DNA of 64,000 nucleotides, taken from the NCBI GenBank assembly GCA_037178625.1, contig CM074140.1, positions 2,108,001 through 2,172,000 of the forward strand, in the 5' to 3' direction. The notes beneath the pieces were generated by a model that ran no database searches, was not told where the DNA came from, and was given only the letters and a program-made list of their open reading frames with translations. This document shows, one piece after another, positions 1-11,394 of the stretch. Made by a program: the position numbers and the translations under genes. This stretch comes from Skeletonema tropicum. Its lineage: Eukaryota > Bacillariophyta > Thalassiosirophyceae > Thalassiosirales > Thalassiosiraceae. Position 1 is the first letter of the stretch. Every line of letters starts with the position of its first letter.

Positions 1-911
1 GATGGGTTCGCCGTTGTGTTGCGGCTGCTGTCTAGGTTGTTCAATGTCAAATGCTTACCCATTTGTATCATGTGCCTTCAGAGTGGCAAGAAGGTTGTCA
101 AGGGGAAGTCGAAAGATAAATTGGAAGCACGAGCGGAGCAGGCACATGCAAAGCAACGAGCAACAACTAAGATCATACACAACCATGCCCACTACTTACG
201 ACCTAATACTCTACTACATCCTCTACACCGGGGGTAAAAATTACGGGGGTAGAAAAGTTGACCCCCCCCCCTCACCACAGCAAGCTGCGCTTAATAGTAA
301 CTTGAAGATTAAATTGTCCCCGCCATACCAATATGTCCTGCGCAGGCATATTACGACCAAGATCGACCAAGAAGTTTTCATGCGTGCAGGAAATGAAAAG
401 AAAAAAGACAAATGACTGAGCGTGTTTCACTGTCAATTTGAAATGTCTGCAAGACAGTTTTCAAAGTTGGAATTGATATCAAAGCGAGATGACTACATAG
501 CTGTGTTGTGAAGCGTTCACGTTTGGCAATAAAAGACAGAGGTTAACCACTGGCTTCACGTTCTCACTGCTCTCAGCGGGCTTCCTTCTTGATCGTTGCC
601 TGATCGTTGCTCAGATCTGACAGAAGATGTGCTCCAGATGTGGCTCTCATTATTTGACTTCACATAATACTTCCATGAAGATCAAGATTAAGGTTGCTTC
701 TTTCTATTCGTAAATTGATCACGATGTCGGTCACAAACTTTGAAACTACATTCTATTCGTAGAATCATTTTCTTAAAGCTCTTAAAGGTCAATCTAAAGC
801 AATTTTTGATGCACATCAATCATTTCAACTGTGAAGTGAAGAAATTGCCTGAGCAGGAAATAGAATTACCTATCTGCAGAAGAAGCAGCCGAAGACTCAA
901 CTGCCGATCAA
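1..911. other. no supported gene at left edge
   Basis: Open frames here are short, have no recognisable domain, and none continues convincingly off the left edge. There is a C-run near 260-270. The last 200 bases before the next gene are A/T-rich and may hold its promoter and 5' UTR, but no specific element can be defended. Confidence 0.5.
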
Positions 912-1031
912 ATGAATATGAGCGACGGAATAGGAAACAATAACTTTCATCCTAACGACATCAATGTCTCGGATCCAGCTCTTGGCGTTAGCAGATCGTT
1001 CGTCGGTCAAAAGCGGCAGCATATCCATCAT

Positions 1032-1064
<33 letters not shown>

Positions 1065-2928
1065 AACGGCCGCTACCCGAAAGGTGGTGTTGTGGATCAT
1101 CAACAAGAAGTTATGCAGCAGCACATGTCACCCATGATGATGAACGATAACAGATCCTCATTCCCAACTCCTCCTCCACAGCAGCATTACCGGCACACGA
1201 ACTCAGAACAATTTGTTCTGCCGACATTTGCAAGTATTAGTGACGATCACTACAACAACTTCCATCGTCAGAGCAATAATAATTTCCAGCCCGAGAAGAT
1301 TCAGATGCTACCAAGAGGGCAGCAGGACCGAGGTCATCAGCAGCAGTTGACAAGGTCCTTGCCTATCATAAATCATAACAATGGTGGATCATTACTTCAT
1401 GGCAACAGCATCCGCCCATTGTCTCAGTCATTGCCTCAGTTTCAAGGCAGTATATCACTGGAAGCTCTACGAGCTGATATCCATCGTAAGACACAGGAAT
1501 TGGAGCAGGTGGAGAAACAGGCTGGTTATTCATCCTCATTGCCCTCGTCGATCATTCAACCGTCGAATGCATCTCTATTTCCGAATAGTCTTCAGCAGCA
1601 GCAGCAGACTAATTTGCCATCCAAACCATTATTCCATCACGAGGACCCATTGAGCTTTTGTCAAGATGACAAAACAAATGGACATGGGGAAGATATTAGC
1701 AGCAATAAGAAAGATCCTTTCGCTCCTGTTACTGTGAGCTTGCAGCAGCAGCTGCTGCCGCAAAATCCAGAGCAAATGACAACGATCTCCCAAGATAACC
1801 TTGCTCAAATATCAAGACAGGGCGCTTGTATTTACAGCTTTATCACCACCACCTTCCCCAGACTCGTCTCAAACAAAACGTCGTCGGTTGAACTCTGATC
1901 AAATGCTGCATTTGTTTCTGTCGGATACTATCATTGAAAGCCCAACTGAAGTCGCTGAAAAGAAGTTGTTGGTTCCTACAGCGACTACAACTGCTGCAGA
2001 TGATAGTGCAGATAGAGGCAGCGGTATGCCCAGTCTTCCATTTTTTAATAGCGATGGCGAGTCAATGACTTCAGAAGGCGACGAAGAGTCAACCAAGCTG
2101 CAAGTCAGCGATGACAAACAATCGAAACATGAGACCATAGAAACTGCGCAAGAGGATGTATCAGAACACATCATCACGCCATCGACTGCGGCAATATCAA
2201 AACTCACTGCAGAAATTCGTTCTCAGGCCCTAATGAAACGTGAGCAGACAGATAAAGAACGTTCTACATCCCCATCGAATGAGTCACACGATTCCTCTTT
2301 CGAACCTAATCAAGGCAAGCCTATCACCACAACTGTTTCCGCGGCGAGGCTTGCCAAAATAGCATCTGCCATGGAGGCTTCACAGACCTCACAGCAGAAT
2401 ATCCACGATTGGGATAAGAAATTTGGATTGAAGCGTGCTCATTCCAAAACAATGAGAGAATCATGTCGCAGTCGGAAGAAGGTGCTGGATTTTCTCAAGA
2501 GAGAGATGGATGAAAGTAAAGAGTCGGTATTATCGGCGTTATTCGAGGAGAGTGGTGCAAGTTCTACGACTATTAATTGTAGCGATGCTGTGACAACTAC
2601 ACTAGAGGAAGAACGTGATCCAGGCAGCCTGTCTTCCTCATCCAGCCATACTAGTGACTTTGATGAAGATATAGATATGAGTGATGTTGAAGAAGAAAAA
2701 GACGACTTGGATGTCGAACTTGAGCAAATGTTTCGTAGAGCTTCGGTGGATTGTGTAGAAAGCATCTTGAGCGTGGGGTCTCCTCTTTTGGAGCGTGCAC
2801 GGCAGTCCTCCTCGTCAGGGTCGTCAGGTTCATTTGACAAGAGTGTTGTTGATGCTTTGAGGTCATCGATGACGATGCCTCTGCCTGAAGAGGAGGATAG
2901 GGTTCAGTACAACGCAAAATGTGCATAA
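912..2928 (+). CDS. Gln/His-rich probable nuclear protein, frame changes once near 1800-1837
   Basis: Two abutting frames appear to form one protein of about 640 residues. The first (912-1898) starts at ATG 912 and is rich in Gln, His, Asn and Ser, with a His run followed by a Gln run near residues 37-51. The second frame (open from about 1780 to 2928) carries a possible basic patch KRRR, Ser/Asp/Glu-rich stretches and a compact basic motif around WDKKFGLKRAHSKTMRES and RSRKKVLDFLKRE, which reminds me of a motif common in diatom proteins of unknown function. The join needs a single-base shift; a GGG run at 1820-1822 is a candidate. An intron using the good-looking donor GTGAGC at 1734 and the acceptor ending at 1837 would leave the wrong phase. 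No enzymatic domain is visible. A regulatory nuclear protein is an inference from composition only. Confidence 0.6.
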
Positions 2929-3100
2929 TGTGAATAGAAGAGTGACCACTGAAGAGATAAATTAAATGTAAATAAACATGACAGTTGGACCGCAAGTACA
3001 CATGTCGACGAAATCGGTCTCGGTGATGATTGGTGGAGTTGGATTGACAAATTATTGTACAAATGAAGAAATAAGGACAAAATTAACAATGAATTTCCAT

Positions 3101-5230
3101 CTATCTCTTCTTAGCTGCATACAGACCAATGTCTCCCCTTTTCTTTATGGCATGTTCCATGTCTCTCAAAAGTTTCTCCTGAGATTTCACCAAGCCTTCC
3201 AGCCTATGCTTCATACGCTGAATTTCCTTTTCCATTCCTTTTGCATCTATTGCGTCTTTGCAAGTATGCAGCTCGTTCTGTGTCTCTTTCTCAAGTTGAG
3301 TCTTTCTTGCCAAGTCCTTAATTTGATCTTCAATTGTATTGGTTTCATCTTTCATCTTCTTCTTGCTTGACGTAAGCTTGGCGATTTGTTCTTCAAGCTT
3401 TTTGCACTGCTCTTCAAGTTCAGCCAATTCTCTCTCAGATTCCATATTAAGAACAGCAATCCTGTCTGTATGATCATCTTTCAGACGACTGTTTTGTTCA
3501 ATAAGGTCGTTCAGCCGAGTAATGTCGGTATGAAGTCCTCGCATAGACGTTTCTAATGACTTGACCGATGTCTCATTGCTGTGGAATTCTCCTGCGTTAG
3601 TCTCAGTAACTTTTGCTGAAGTATACTGAAGTCGTTTTGACGATTCTTCGTCCTTCTCTTGAATTGAGGTGGTACTGCTTATCTGCTGCACCAATTTACC
3701 CTGATGAGTTGTCCACTGTTGCTGCAAATCCTGAATTTCAGATTTGACTTGTTCAATTTCATTGGATAGGCTCTTGATGGTGGCTTCCAAGGGACCCAGC
3801 GGCTCATCCTCTTCACACGCTTCTACTTTTCTGCTATATTCTCGATTGAGCAATGCTACACGGTTGGTCTTTTTCTCAATTTCATTGTTACAACGCCTCA
3901 TTTCACCTTCGTGCATAGATATTTTTGCTTCAGCACTCTGGAGTGCAGACAATTCATCCTCCAATCTCTTTTGCAGTTGGGAATTATGCGACTGTGTGTT
4001 TAGCTTCTCGATGTCAAGCCTTGCGATATCATTGAGAATGGTGGCAATTTCAAGCTCCTTGTCATGGATTTTGGCAAGGAGCGACTTTTCTTCATTGATG
4101 AGACTTCTTGCCGCCTTGGATATACTCGTCTGTTCATGCCTTGTCGTAGGAAATCTTCTCCTCGATGGCATGTCGCTCTCGAATAAGACGTTCACATTTC
4201 TTATTGGTAGTAGAAACCTCAGACTCAAGTTTGGATATGGCTGATTCTAACTCTTTTTCATTGTTGCTTTGTATTCTTGAGCTTTTCTTGCAATGATTTG
4301 AAGTTGTCCTCAAGATCTTGTACATTCGAATCAATGCTTTGGATGCTTTGCTCTGCCGCTACAATATCGTCATCTAATCGATTGATGGACGACTTCGAGG
4401 CTTCGTTACTCTCTTGTTGGGTGTCTATGTCTCGCTTGCAGCCTCGCATTTTCTCCTTCCAACTCTCTAATAGAGTCTTGCACCCTCTTCAACTCCTTGG
4501 TAGCCGCCGCAAGAGCCTGATCTCTCCTCCCGAGTGCATTGACGGATGAATTCCATTGCTGGACGAGGCGTTTTTGCTCGGCGGCCAACTTTTCCAATGC
4601 CGCGTTTGTGTCACGAATCATCTTGTTGGCATCGGCACTTTGCTCTTTTTGTGCACGCAGCTGAGCCTCCGTGAGTGCAATGTCATCTTCTAGCCTCGTG
4701 ACCTGAGCATTCAGGCCGTCAATGTAGGTATCCTGCGACAGTTTGCGTTTGGCCTGTGCCTTTAAATCTTCCTTATTTTTCTTCGCCATTGTCCGAGTGG
4801 CTGCGACTTCGCTTTTCATCTCATCGTTGTACTGCTTTGCTTGTCGAATGTTGAGCAAGATAGAATCCAATTCATTTTGTCCAGCGGATTCCTCTTTACT
4901 CAGCTCAGCGTCTTTTGTGAGCTTTTTCGCGTACAGCTGCTTGATTTCAACTGCATCATGTTGCCTTTCTACACGTTTCTGGGACACTTCTTCATATCGT
5001 TGGTCCATCGTTTGAAGGTTGGTCTGGAGCCGTGACAGCTGGCGTTGCATACCCTTGAGTTCAACTTCTGCATCTTCCCGTGCTTTTTTGGATGCTTTTG
5101 AGGCTTCTTCTTGTTCGAGCAATTCAAGCTTGAGCCTGTCCCGAGTCTGAAGAAGCTGCTCTCGAAGAGTGAGTCGAACTCTTTCGAGCGGATCTTCTGT
5201 TCGTTGAGTGTCCACTAAGGAAGAGGCCAT
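3101..5230 (-). CDS. CCDC40: CCDC40-like axonemal coiled-coil protein, three frame changes
   Basis: The minus strand encodes about 700 residues of nearly uninterrupted heptad-rich coiled coil, from ATG at 5230 to the stop at 3101. The N-terminal third has the signature I associate with CCDC40/FAP172: a stretch reading LAAEQKRLVQQWNSSVNALGRRDQALAA near residues 220-248, matching the family's 'KKQLLQQW.SSL.GM.RRDEA' segment. CCDC40 works with CCDC39 as the molecular ruler of the 96-nm repeat of motile cilia, docking inner dynein arms and the nexin-dynein regulatory complex. The reading frame moves three times, near 4440, 4265-4290 and 4145-4165, each time in the same direction, so the net frame is restored. 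At each join the coil continues without a gap, so these look like single-base indels rather than introns. The family call rests on remembered similarity; a generic SMC-like coil is the alternative. Confidence 0.68.
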
Positions 5231-5969
5231 CGTTGCGATGAGCTTTCAGAGTTGTCGAGATCGGGCGATTAGAAGTCTTTTCTTGACAACATGAAAATGA
5301 GCATGATCTCGAACAGATTTTTTTGTTTTAAAACTAACTCTGAAAGATCGATACGTCACTTCTGCGCATTCCTTCCTCTGCCTCTGTGTAGCACCCAGCA
5401 CATGATACGGGGAACACCCCGTTGACAATACTCCTCAAAAGTATTTCTATATCATATACTTCAGATTATCTTGATTCATTCGTTTTGCGATGTTCCGTAT
5501 TGTACGATAACATAAAGATGCATGATCATGATGCTCTGAAGAAATGCAAGAGGATGAAAAGTACTCAAGCAAGATCCTGTTGGCGATTAAAATAGTCGCA
5601 AACCAAGAGCAGGCCAGGTACAAGATAGGATCTCGGTGATCTTCTCACATTCTTTCACTTGAATTTTTAGAGAAAGAATAAATGCACTCAAACGAGAGAC
5701 TTTCTGAGCAACTCCACCAAACATCTCGTGTCGTATAAAAACACTACTGATTCCTATGTACAGACCAATTTTAACCGCCAAAAATATCACATAACGACGC
5801 CAACCATGCAAGAGTGAGTAGAGGCGCCTCCATCCCGAAGGCTTTCTCTCTTTGTACCAAACTGCCCTGGCCAACAATCAAACAGAGAGGGTGGCGACTG
5901 TACTCACAAAACATCGATAGCAATTATATTCATTTGACTGACGTAAGAAGAATATAAACTGAGACAACG
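5231..5969. other. intergenic region, no firm gene
   Basis: A 96-codon minus-strand open frame (5587-5877) encodes one plausible membrane segment around RRYVIFLAVKIGLYIGISSV, but it opens at TTG, has no ATG in a good position and matches nothing I know. I leave it uncalled. The region separates two divergently oriented genes and should contain both promoters. Confidence 0.4.
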
Positions 5970-7115
5970 ATGAGGTCTGTGCAGGGTATATTTCGTAGCA
6001 GCGGGAACAATGGTGAAACGCATCAAAGCTCTCCTCCCCGTTATCCTACATCACCCGCAACACCAACACATCGGGCCATCTTTCGTCGGCCGAAACAAAC
6101 CTACTCTCCATCTGCGAACAGTGCCAGCAGCGAAGAGTCGGTAATTGCAGCTCTTCCCCGTGGACCATCTTGGCCGCCACTTACGATTCCTGAAAGTGAA
6201 TCTGCCGACACTAATCGACTTGGCCTGTCACGTCCCATCCGAACTGGTAGCAGTTGTGCCTCACGGCACGACATTCATGCTAGCACAAGCTCCGAGAGAG
6301 AACAGCGACAGAAGCCGACGTATTACAAGATTCAAATGAGAAATGGAATGGCCAAGCTGGCAGCTGGAGATGATAGCTCCGTTAACATCGCTGAGGACCA
6401 TAATGATAGGATCCAGCTTACACCTATCCGAGAGAGGAAGCACCGTATTATTCGTGCTTCCAACATTACTGAGTCTTCCTCATCATCTGGGTCTCCAGGT
6501 AGGATAAGAGGAGATCATCAGCAGACATGGGAGGTACAGAATTGGGAGGTGTTGGGCAATGGCCAGATCGTAGCAACCCCAGTTGCACCAGCCCATCCTG
6601 GTACACCAAGCTCATTGGGTAGCAGCAAACAACAAAAGATTTCGACAAGTACTCCAAATGCTCCCAAAAAGCCTTTCCTTCGTGGTATGCGCACTCCCGC
6701 TGCCACACCTCCATTGAAGGCAGCACACAAGAAGAAGAACGATGCGCCAGAATCTCCACCAAGGTTGGCAAAGGCCAGTTTTGATACCATCTCTTCTGGT
6801 GCATCTTCAAGAAGTGACAATAGCTTTTACAATGAAATGTTGGACTTGGCTGAACCTGAAAGTCCACCTCATTTGGATCGAATGTCTTGTCCTGACCAAG
6901 TGTTTTCCGAAGATGGTTCCAAGGTGATCAAGAGTAGCAACAGCAAGAGCAGCAGAAGCGAGAGAAGTAGAGTGAGTGCCGCCGAGAAGAAAGATGACTC
7001 GTGGAGTGCTGGTTTCATATGGTCACAAGTTATTGATTACATTTCGGTTGGACCCTGTTGTCAAATGGATTCGATATGTAGGGGTAGGAGCAGGGGTGGT
7101 CAAGTGGTTTCTTAA
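5970..7115 (+). CDS. disordered Ser/Pro-rich hypothetical protein
   Basis: The 381-codon frame starts at ATG 5970 in the context ACGATGAGG. The product is rich in Ser, Pro, Thr, Arg and Lys and looks intrinsically disordered for most of its length, with many SP/TP dipeptides that could be phosphosites. No domain is recognised. The last residues are Cys/Gly/Arg-rich and look out of frame. From about 7040 the next frame encodes a smoother, hydrophobic tail (LDPVVKWIRYVGVGAGVVKW) that runs to 7158, so a one-base shift or an unrecognised small intron near 7020-7045 could give the real C-terminus, possibly a membrane anchor. Function unknown. Confidence 0.55.
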   Translation: MRSVQGIFRSSGNNGETHQSSPPRYPTSPATPTHRAIFRRPKQTYSPSANSASSEESVIAALPRGPSWPPLTIPESESADTNRLGLSRPIRTGSSCASRHDIHASTSSEREQRQKPTYYKIQMRNGMAKLAAGDDSSVNIAEDHNDRIQLTPIRERKHRIIRASNITESSSSSGSPGRIRGDHQQTWEVQNWEVLGNGQIVATPVAPAHPGTPSSLGSSKQQKISTSTPNAPKKPFLRGMRTPAATPPLKAAHKKKNDAPESPPRLAKASFDTISSGASSRSDNSFYNEMLDLAEPESPPHLDRMSCPDQVFSEDGSKVIKSSNSKSSRSERSRVSAAEKKDDSWSAGFIWSQVIDYISVGPCCQMDSICRGRSRGGQVVS

Positions 7116-7360
7116 AACTGGCTGCTGCTGTTTACTGCAAGGAGATGTCAATTGCTAATAATTTGATGTACAAGTAGTTTTAGTATCATGTCATGAAAGG
7201 ATTTCCTCTGGATATTTCTTTGTGTGTCAAGAATTGGTCTCTCATTTGGTCTCTCACAACGCAATTCGTAGGAGCTGGTCAATAGCAAAAGAGTCATGCG
7301 CAGTAGTGACTTGATTGCACCTGCTCATTTGAGACTTTTCTCATCTCCATTCCGCCACTC

Positions 7361-8866
7361 TTACAACTCGTGGTCACTGTCGGCCTCTTCAGCAATGTTT
7401 GGCTGCCAAGGAGATTCACCATCGCTATGATCCCCTAATTCGCTCTCGTCATCCAGGGATAGTCCATATAATGAAAGAGCTTCACTCACTTCTCCTTTCT
7501 CCGTGCATCCTTCGCTCACTTCCCAACTATTGCTATCAAGAAGAGGCTTCATGCCAAGTCGAATGGCAGCATCTTTGATCATGCGAGGAATGATGACACA
7601 GACATGTCTCCCGTCCTCATCTAGTCTAGAAGGAGGAGGATGATTGGTAATGTAATCGAATTCAAGGTTGCTTCGTGCGGAAGCATCATCGCTCTCCTCG
7701 TAAATAATCCCATCATCAATCTCTACTGTTCTGTCTATATCGTAAGGATTATTATCGAAAGGATTAATATTAGCGCCAGGACTCCTGTCCGTGCCAGGAC
7801 ACCATAGAGATTTTGATGCCTCGAATGCGTCAATGACTATTGTAGCCATAAAGTGCAGGATTTCTGCAGCGATGGGGTCAAAAAGAGCACCAGACAGCTT
7901 CACAATTCCAGCGCGACTAGCAATAGCACGGACCATGTGCTGCCTTCGTTCAGCTTCAAGGATATCATCATCCAAACAATCATCTTCAGGCCACTGCCAT
8001 ATTTTCGGAGACTCGTAGAAAGATAGTCTACTGCAGCAGTGCGAATCACGGTAAACGGAACAGGAATGAAAGGTTCCGAAATCAGATGAATGAATCGAAT
8101 CAACGAATTGAATATCGTTGCTGCAAAGCATTGGATATGGATGACTGCTCGGAGGATTGGAGCGGAATAAGGCTGCGCCCCACGCATTGGCCAATTTGTG
8201 TACCATGTGTTGCTCAACAACTTCGACCAGATAGGCAATGCTATCCCCTCTGAGAAATAGTTTGAATCCATTTTCAGGGAATTCCGGAGGAGTTAGGACA
8301 CCGTCACCGTGCTCCATATATGTACGATACGCGACTTGTGGAACACATGGATGCTCCATTTTGGTCATCAATATTTTGTCAATGAGATGACGCACCCCAT
8401 CCGCTCCACCCATATACAAGCAGAGCTGATTATCTGTCGACTCTTGGAACCGTTTAACCATTCTACATGCACTGGCAATGAATATCTTTTCACGTATAGT
8501 TTCTACTTGGTGATCAAATTCAAGGTATTCCTCGACGTTTCCGTGCAAAAGCCGAATTGTAGATTCTCGACGAAGAAATACGTAAAATCTACGGCATGTT
8601 TTCTCAAGAGCAAGTTGTAATTTCAACTGTTCCTCACAATATTCACCTTTAACGCATAGGAGTTCACCGTTCCCCAGGACGAAGCGAAAAATATGCAGAA
8701 GCAGGGTGTCGGGCAAAGTTGAAATAGAGGTATCTTCGACATCTATCTTGTCCGAGACCTCCATTTCACCCAGCAGTTCAAGTACATCGACATTTCCATC
8801 GTCGCCTCGTTTGCGCTTGTTGGTGATGGTGTCGCGTCCGTCCGTTCGTGTGCTGTTGGAATTCAT
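7361..8866 (-). CDS. F-box-like protein, tandem paralogue 1
   Basis: This is an uninterrupted 501-residue frame from ATG 8866. Residues about 46-62 (ISTLPDTLLLHIFRFVLG) fit the start of an F-box, the roughly 50-residue SKP1-binding module of SCF ubiquitin ligases. A basic KRKR patch lies just upstream. The remaining 430 residues have no recognised substrate-binding repeats, and the C-terminus is very acidic. It aligns over nearly its whole length with the gene at 9853-11394. Differences concentrate in small insertions: here the loop near residues 68-75 is shorter and the segment near residue 355 longer. The central block on both proteins (residues about 310-350) is almost identical. A role as an SCF adaptor is inferred from the F-box-like start only. 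Confidence 0.7.
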   Translation of the reverse strand: MNSNSTRTDGRDTITNKRKRGDDGNVDVLELLGEMEVSDKIDVEDTSISTLPDTLLLHIFRFVLGNGELLCVKGEYCEEQLKLQLALEKTCRRFYVFLRRESTIRLLHGNVEEYLEFDHQVETIREKIFIASACRMVKRFQESTDNQLCLYMGGADGVRHLIDKILMTKMEHPCVPQVAYRTYMEHGDGVLTPPEFPENGFKLFLRGDSIAYLVEVVEQHMVHKLANAWGAALFRSNPPSSHPYPMLCSNDIQFVDSIHSSDFGTFHSCSVYRDSHCCSRLSFYESPKIWQWPEDDCLDDDILEAERRQHMVRAIASRAGIVKLSGALFDPIAAEILHFMATIVIDAFEASKSLWCPGTDRSPGANINPFDNNPYDIDRTVEIDDGIIYEESDDASARSNLEFDYITNHPPPSRLDEDGRHVCVIIPRMIKDAAIRLGMKPLLDSNSWEVSEGCTEKGEVSEALSLYGLSLDDESELGDHSDGESPWQPNIAEEADSDHEL

Positions 8867-9099
8867 GTTTATTCTTATTTGTTATTTGTTTGTGTGGTTT
8901 GTTCGGTGCATGTCGGTTTAGTCGGGTTTGGTTTGCGCCGAGCGCCGAAATCAACTTTCACTGCCACGCTTTTGCTGGAGAAAAAGAGAATTGCACGTCG
9001 GAATTAATACGACAGATGGCGGGCTAACGATTGCTGCTCTGCTCCTTGCTAGCTCGCAGGAGGGGTGCCTCAACATAGATTATTTTAGTTGCTACTCCC

Positions 9100-9215
9100 T
9101 AGGCACTAGTGCCAGTAGAGAAAGGTGAACTTAAACCAGGATGAGCTCGGGCTGGTCCCGAAGACGCCTGTGCTGCCTGCTGGGCAGGAATTGGTCGACG
9201 GATGTGGAACGCGAA
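9100..9215 (-). repeat. dispersed repeat with conserved peptide, copy 1
   Basis: Read on the minus strand, this stretch encodes RRPIPAQQAAQASSGPARAH followed by PGLSSPFSTG. A plus-strand stretch at 40395-40530 encodes nearly the same peptide. DNA identity is clear across the shared segment, including GGTTTAAGTTC.CCTTTCTCTACTG. Neither copy has a convincing start codon, so both are probably fragments of a larger repeated gene or element. Just upstream on this strand is a run of ten C residues. Confidence 0.7.
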
Positions 9216-9852
9216 GGAGATGCGAGCAAGGTCAGCAGTCCGTGAAAAGTAGTAGGAGTACGACTTCCGACACCCCCCCCCCTTGAAACACCGATATCTT
9301 CCGCCGGCTGTAGAAATTAAATTCATACGTCGAAGCTGCCTGTGTTACTATCAAATCCACGGACACACACCCTGCCCTACGGCAGCCTACGGCCTCTTCA
9401 CAAACAGTAGAATTAGCATGTTTTCGCATAAATCAATGAACTACCTTTACTAGTTTGCGGCCAGCTTCCGTTTCCTATCCTATCTTAACTAACTTTCAAA
9501 CAACACAAAGAATCATCTTGTCCTCAACATTTTTCATGATGTCTTTCTTGTTGAAAGTGCCGTCATACATATCAAAATCCGAATATGTACTCGCTCACAT
9601 ACTCGTTCACTTCCTCTTGCCAATACTTTGTATGATTCTTCTTCGTTTCGAAACTTTTTCTTTGGCTTCTTAATCACAAACCATTTACGTTGTAATTTTT
9701 GAGAGTACTTCTTTGTGTGTCAAGAATTGGTCTCTCATTTTTTGGTCTCACACAGTGCAATTCATTAGAGCTGTTCAAATAGCAAAAGAGTCATGCACAG
9801 TAGTGACTTGATTGCTTGAGCAGAGACTTTTCTCATCTTCATTCCGCCACTC
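9216..9852. other. spacer between F-box paralogues
   Basis: Apart from the downstream flank of the second duplicate (from about 9715), this stretch holds only short frames and A/T-rich sequence. No gene supported. Confidence 0.4.
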
Positions 9853-11394
9853 TTACAACTCGTGCTCACTGCCATCCTCTTCACCAATACTTGGCTGCCA
9901 AGCAGATTCTTCACTATCGCTATCAGTCTCTGATTCGCTCTCGTCATCCAGGGATAGTCCATATAATGAAAGAGCTTCACTCACTTCTCCTTTCTCCTTG
10001 CATCCTTCGCTCACTTCCCAACTATGGCTATCAAGAAGAGGCTTCATGCCAAGTCGAATGGCAGCATCTTTGATCATGCGAGGAATGATGACACAGACAT
10101 GTCTCCCGTCCTCATCTAGTCTAGAAGGTGGAGGATGGTTGGTAATGTAATCGAATTCAAGGTTGCTTCGTGCGGAAGCATCATCGCTCTCTTCGCCAAT
10201 AAGTTCATCATCAATCGCTACTAATCTCGTAACATTAATATTAGCGCCAGGGCACCATAGAGATTTTGATGCCTCGAATGCGTCAATGACTATTGTAGCC
10301 ATAAAGTGCAAGATTTCTGCAGCGATGGGGTCAAAAAGAGCACCAGACAGCTTCACAATTCCAGCGCGACTAGCAATAGCACGGACCATGTGCTGCCTTC
10401 GTTCAGCTTCGAGGATATCATCATCCAAACAATCATCTTCAGGCCACTGCCATATTTTCGGAGACTCGTTGACCGAGAGTCTTCTGCAGCAGTGATGACC
10501 ACGGTAAACGGAACAGATATGAGAGATACCGAGATCAGATGAATGAATCGAATCAACAAATTGAATATCGTTGCTGCAAAGCATTGGATAAGGATGAATG
10601 TTTGGAGGATTGGAGCGGAATAAAGCTGCACTCCACGCGTTATTCAATTTGCTGCACATGTGTTGCTCAACAACTTCGACCAGATAGGCAATGCTATCCC
10701 CTCTGAGAAATAGTTTGAATCCATTTTCAGGGAATTCCGGAGGTGATACGACACCGTGAATATTCCTATACATGTCAAAAGGATACGCGACTTGTGGATC
10801 GCATGGATGCTCCATTTTGGTCATCAATATTTTGTCAATGAGATGACGCACCCCATCCGCTCCACCCATATACAAGCAGAGCTGATTATCTGTCGACTCT
10901 TGGAACTGTTTAACCATTCTACATGCATTGGCAATGAATATCTTCTCGTGCATAGTTTCTACTCGATATGTAAACTGCTGGGGATATCCCTCCACATTTT
11001 CATACAAATGCCGCATTGTACAATCTTTTCGAAGAAATACATAAAATCTACGGCATGTTTTCTCAAGAGCAAGTTGTAGTTTCAACTGTTCCCCACAATA
11101 TTTACCTATGCAAGTCGATCCAACACGAGGTGTAGTGTAAGGTTGCATGGCTCCTCTCGCTGAAATGGCTGAGCATGCTGCGTTGTCATTCTTCCCCAGG
11201 ACGAAGTGAAAAATATGCAGAAGTAGGGTGTCGGGCAAAGTTGAAATAGAGGCATCTTCAGCATTTGTTTTATTGTCCAACGACTCCATTTCACCCAGCT
11301 GTTCAAGTACATCGTCATTTTTTCCATCGTCGCCTCGTTTGCGCTTGTTGGTGATGGTGTCGCCTCCGTCCGTTCGTGTGCCTTTGGAATTCAT
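9853..11394 (-). CDS. F-box-like protein, tandem paralogue 2
   Basis: This is an uninterrupted 513-residue frame from ATG 11394. It has the same layout as its neighbour at 7361-8866: a basic KRKR patch, the F-box-like ISTLPDTLLLHIFHFVLG near residues 47-64, a long unassigned body and an acidic C-terminus. It carries an extra segment after the F-box (residues about 70-95, including a Cys/Ala-rich loop) that the other copy lacks. Both frames remain intact despite their divergence, which suggests both are still under selection. It probably acts as an SCF adaptor; the substrate cannot be guessed. Confidence 0.7.
   Translation of the reverse strand: MNSKGTRTDGGDTITNKRKRGDDGKNDDVLEQLGEMESLDNKTNAEDASISTLPDTLLLHIFHFVLGKNDNAACSAISARGAMQPYTTPRVGSTCIGKYCGEQLKLQLALEKTCRRFYVFLRKDCTMRHLYENVEGYPQQFTYRVETMHEKIFIANACRMVKQFQESTDNQLCLYMGGADGVRHLIDKILMTKMEHPCDPQVAYPFDMYRNIHGVVSPPEFPENGFKLFLRGDSIAYLVEVVEQHMCSKLNNAWSAALFRSNPPNIHPYPMLCSNDIQFVDSIHSSDLGISHICSVYRGHHCCRRLSVNESPKIWQWPEDDCLDDDILEAERRQHMVRAIASRAGIVKLSGALFDPIAAEILHFMATIVIDAFEASKSLWCPGANINVTRLVAIDDELIGEESDDASARSNLEFDYITNHPPPSRLDEDGRHVCVIIPRMIKDAAIRLGMKPLLDSHSWEVSEGCKEKGEVSEALSLYGLSLDDESESETDSDSEESAWQPSIGEEDGSEHEL

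Noticed and set aside
1734..1837. 104-bp intron in the Gln-rich gene
   Set aside because: Donor and acceptor look good, but the exons would join out of phase by one base.
5587..5877. 96-codon minus-strand frame with one hydrophobic segment
   Set aside because: It opens at TTG with no suitable ATG and no family; too short to call as a gene.
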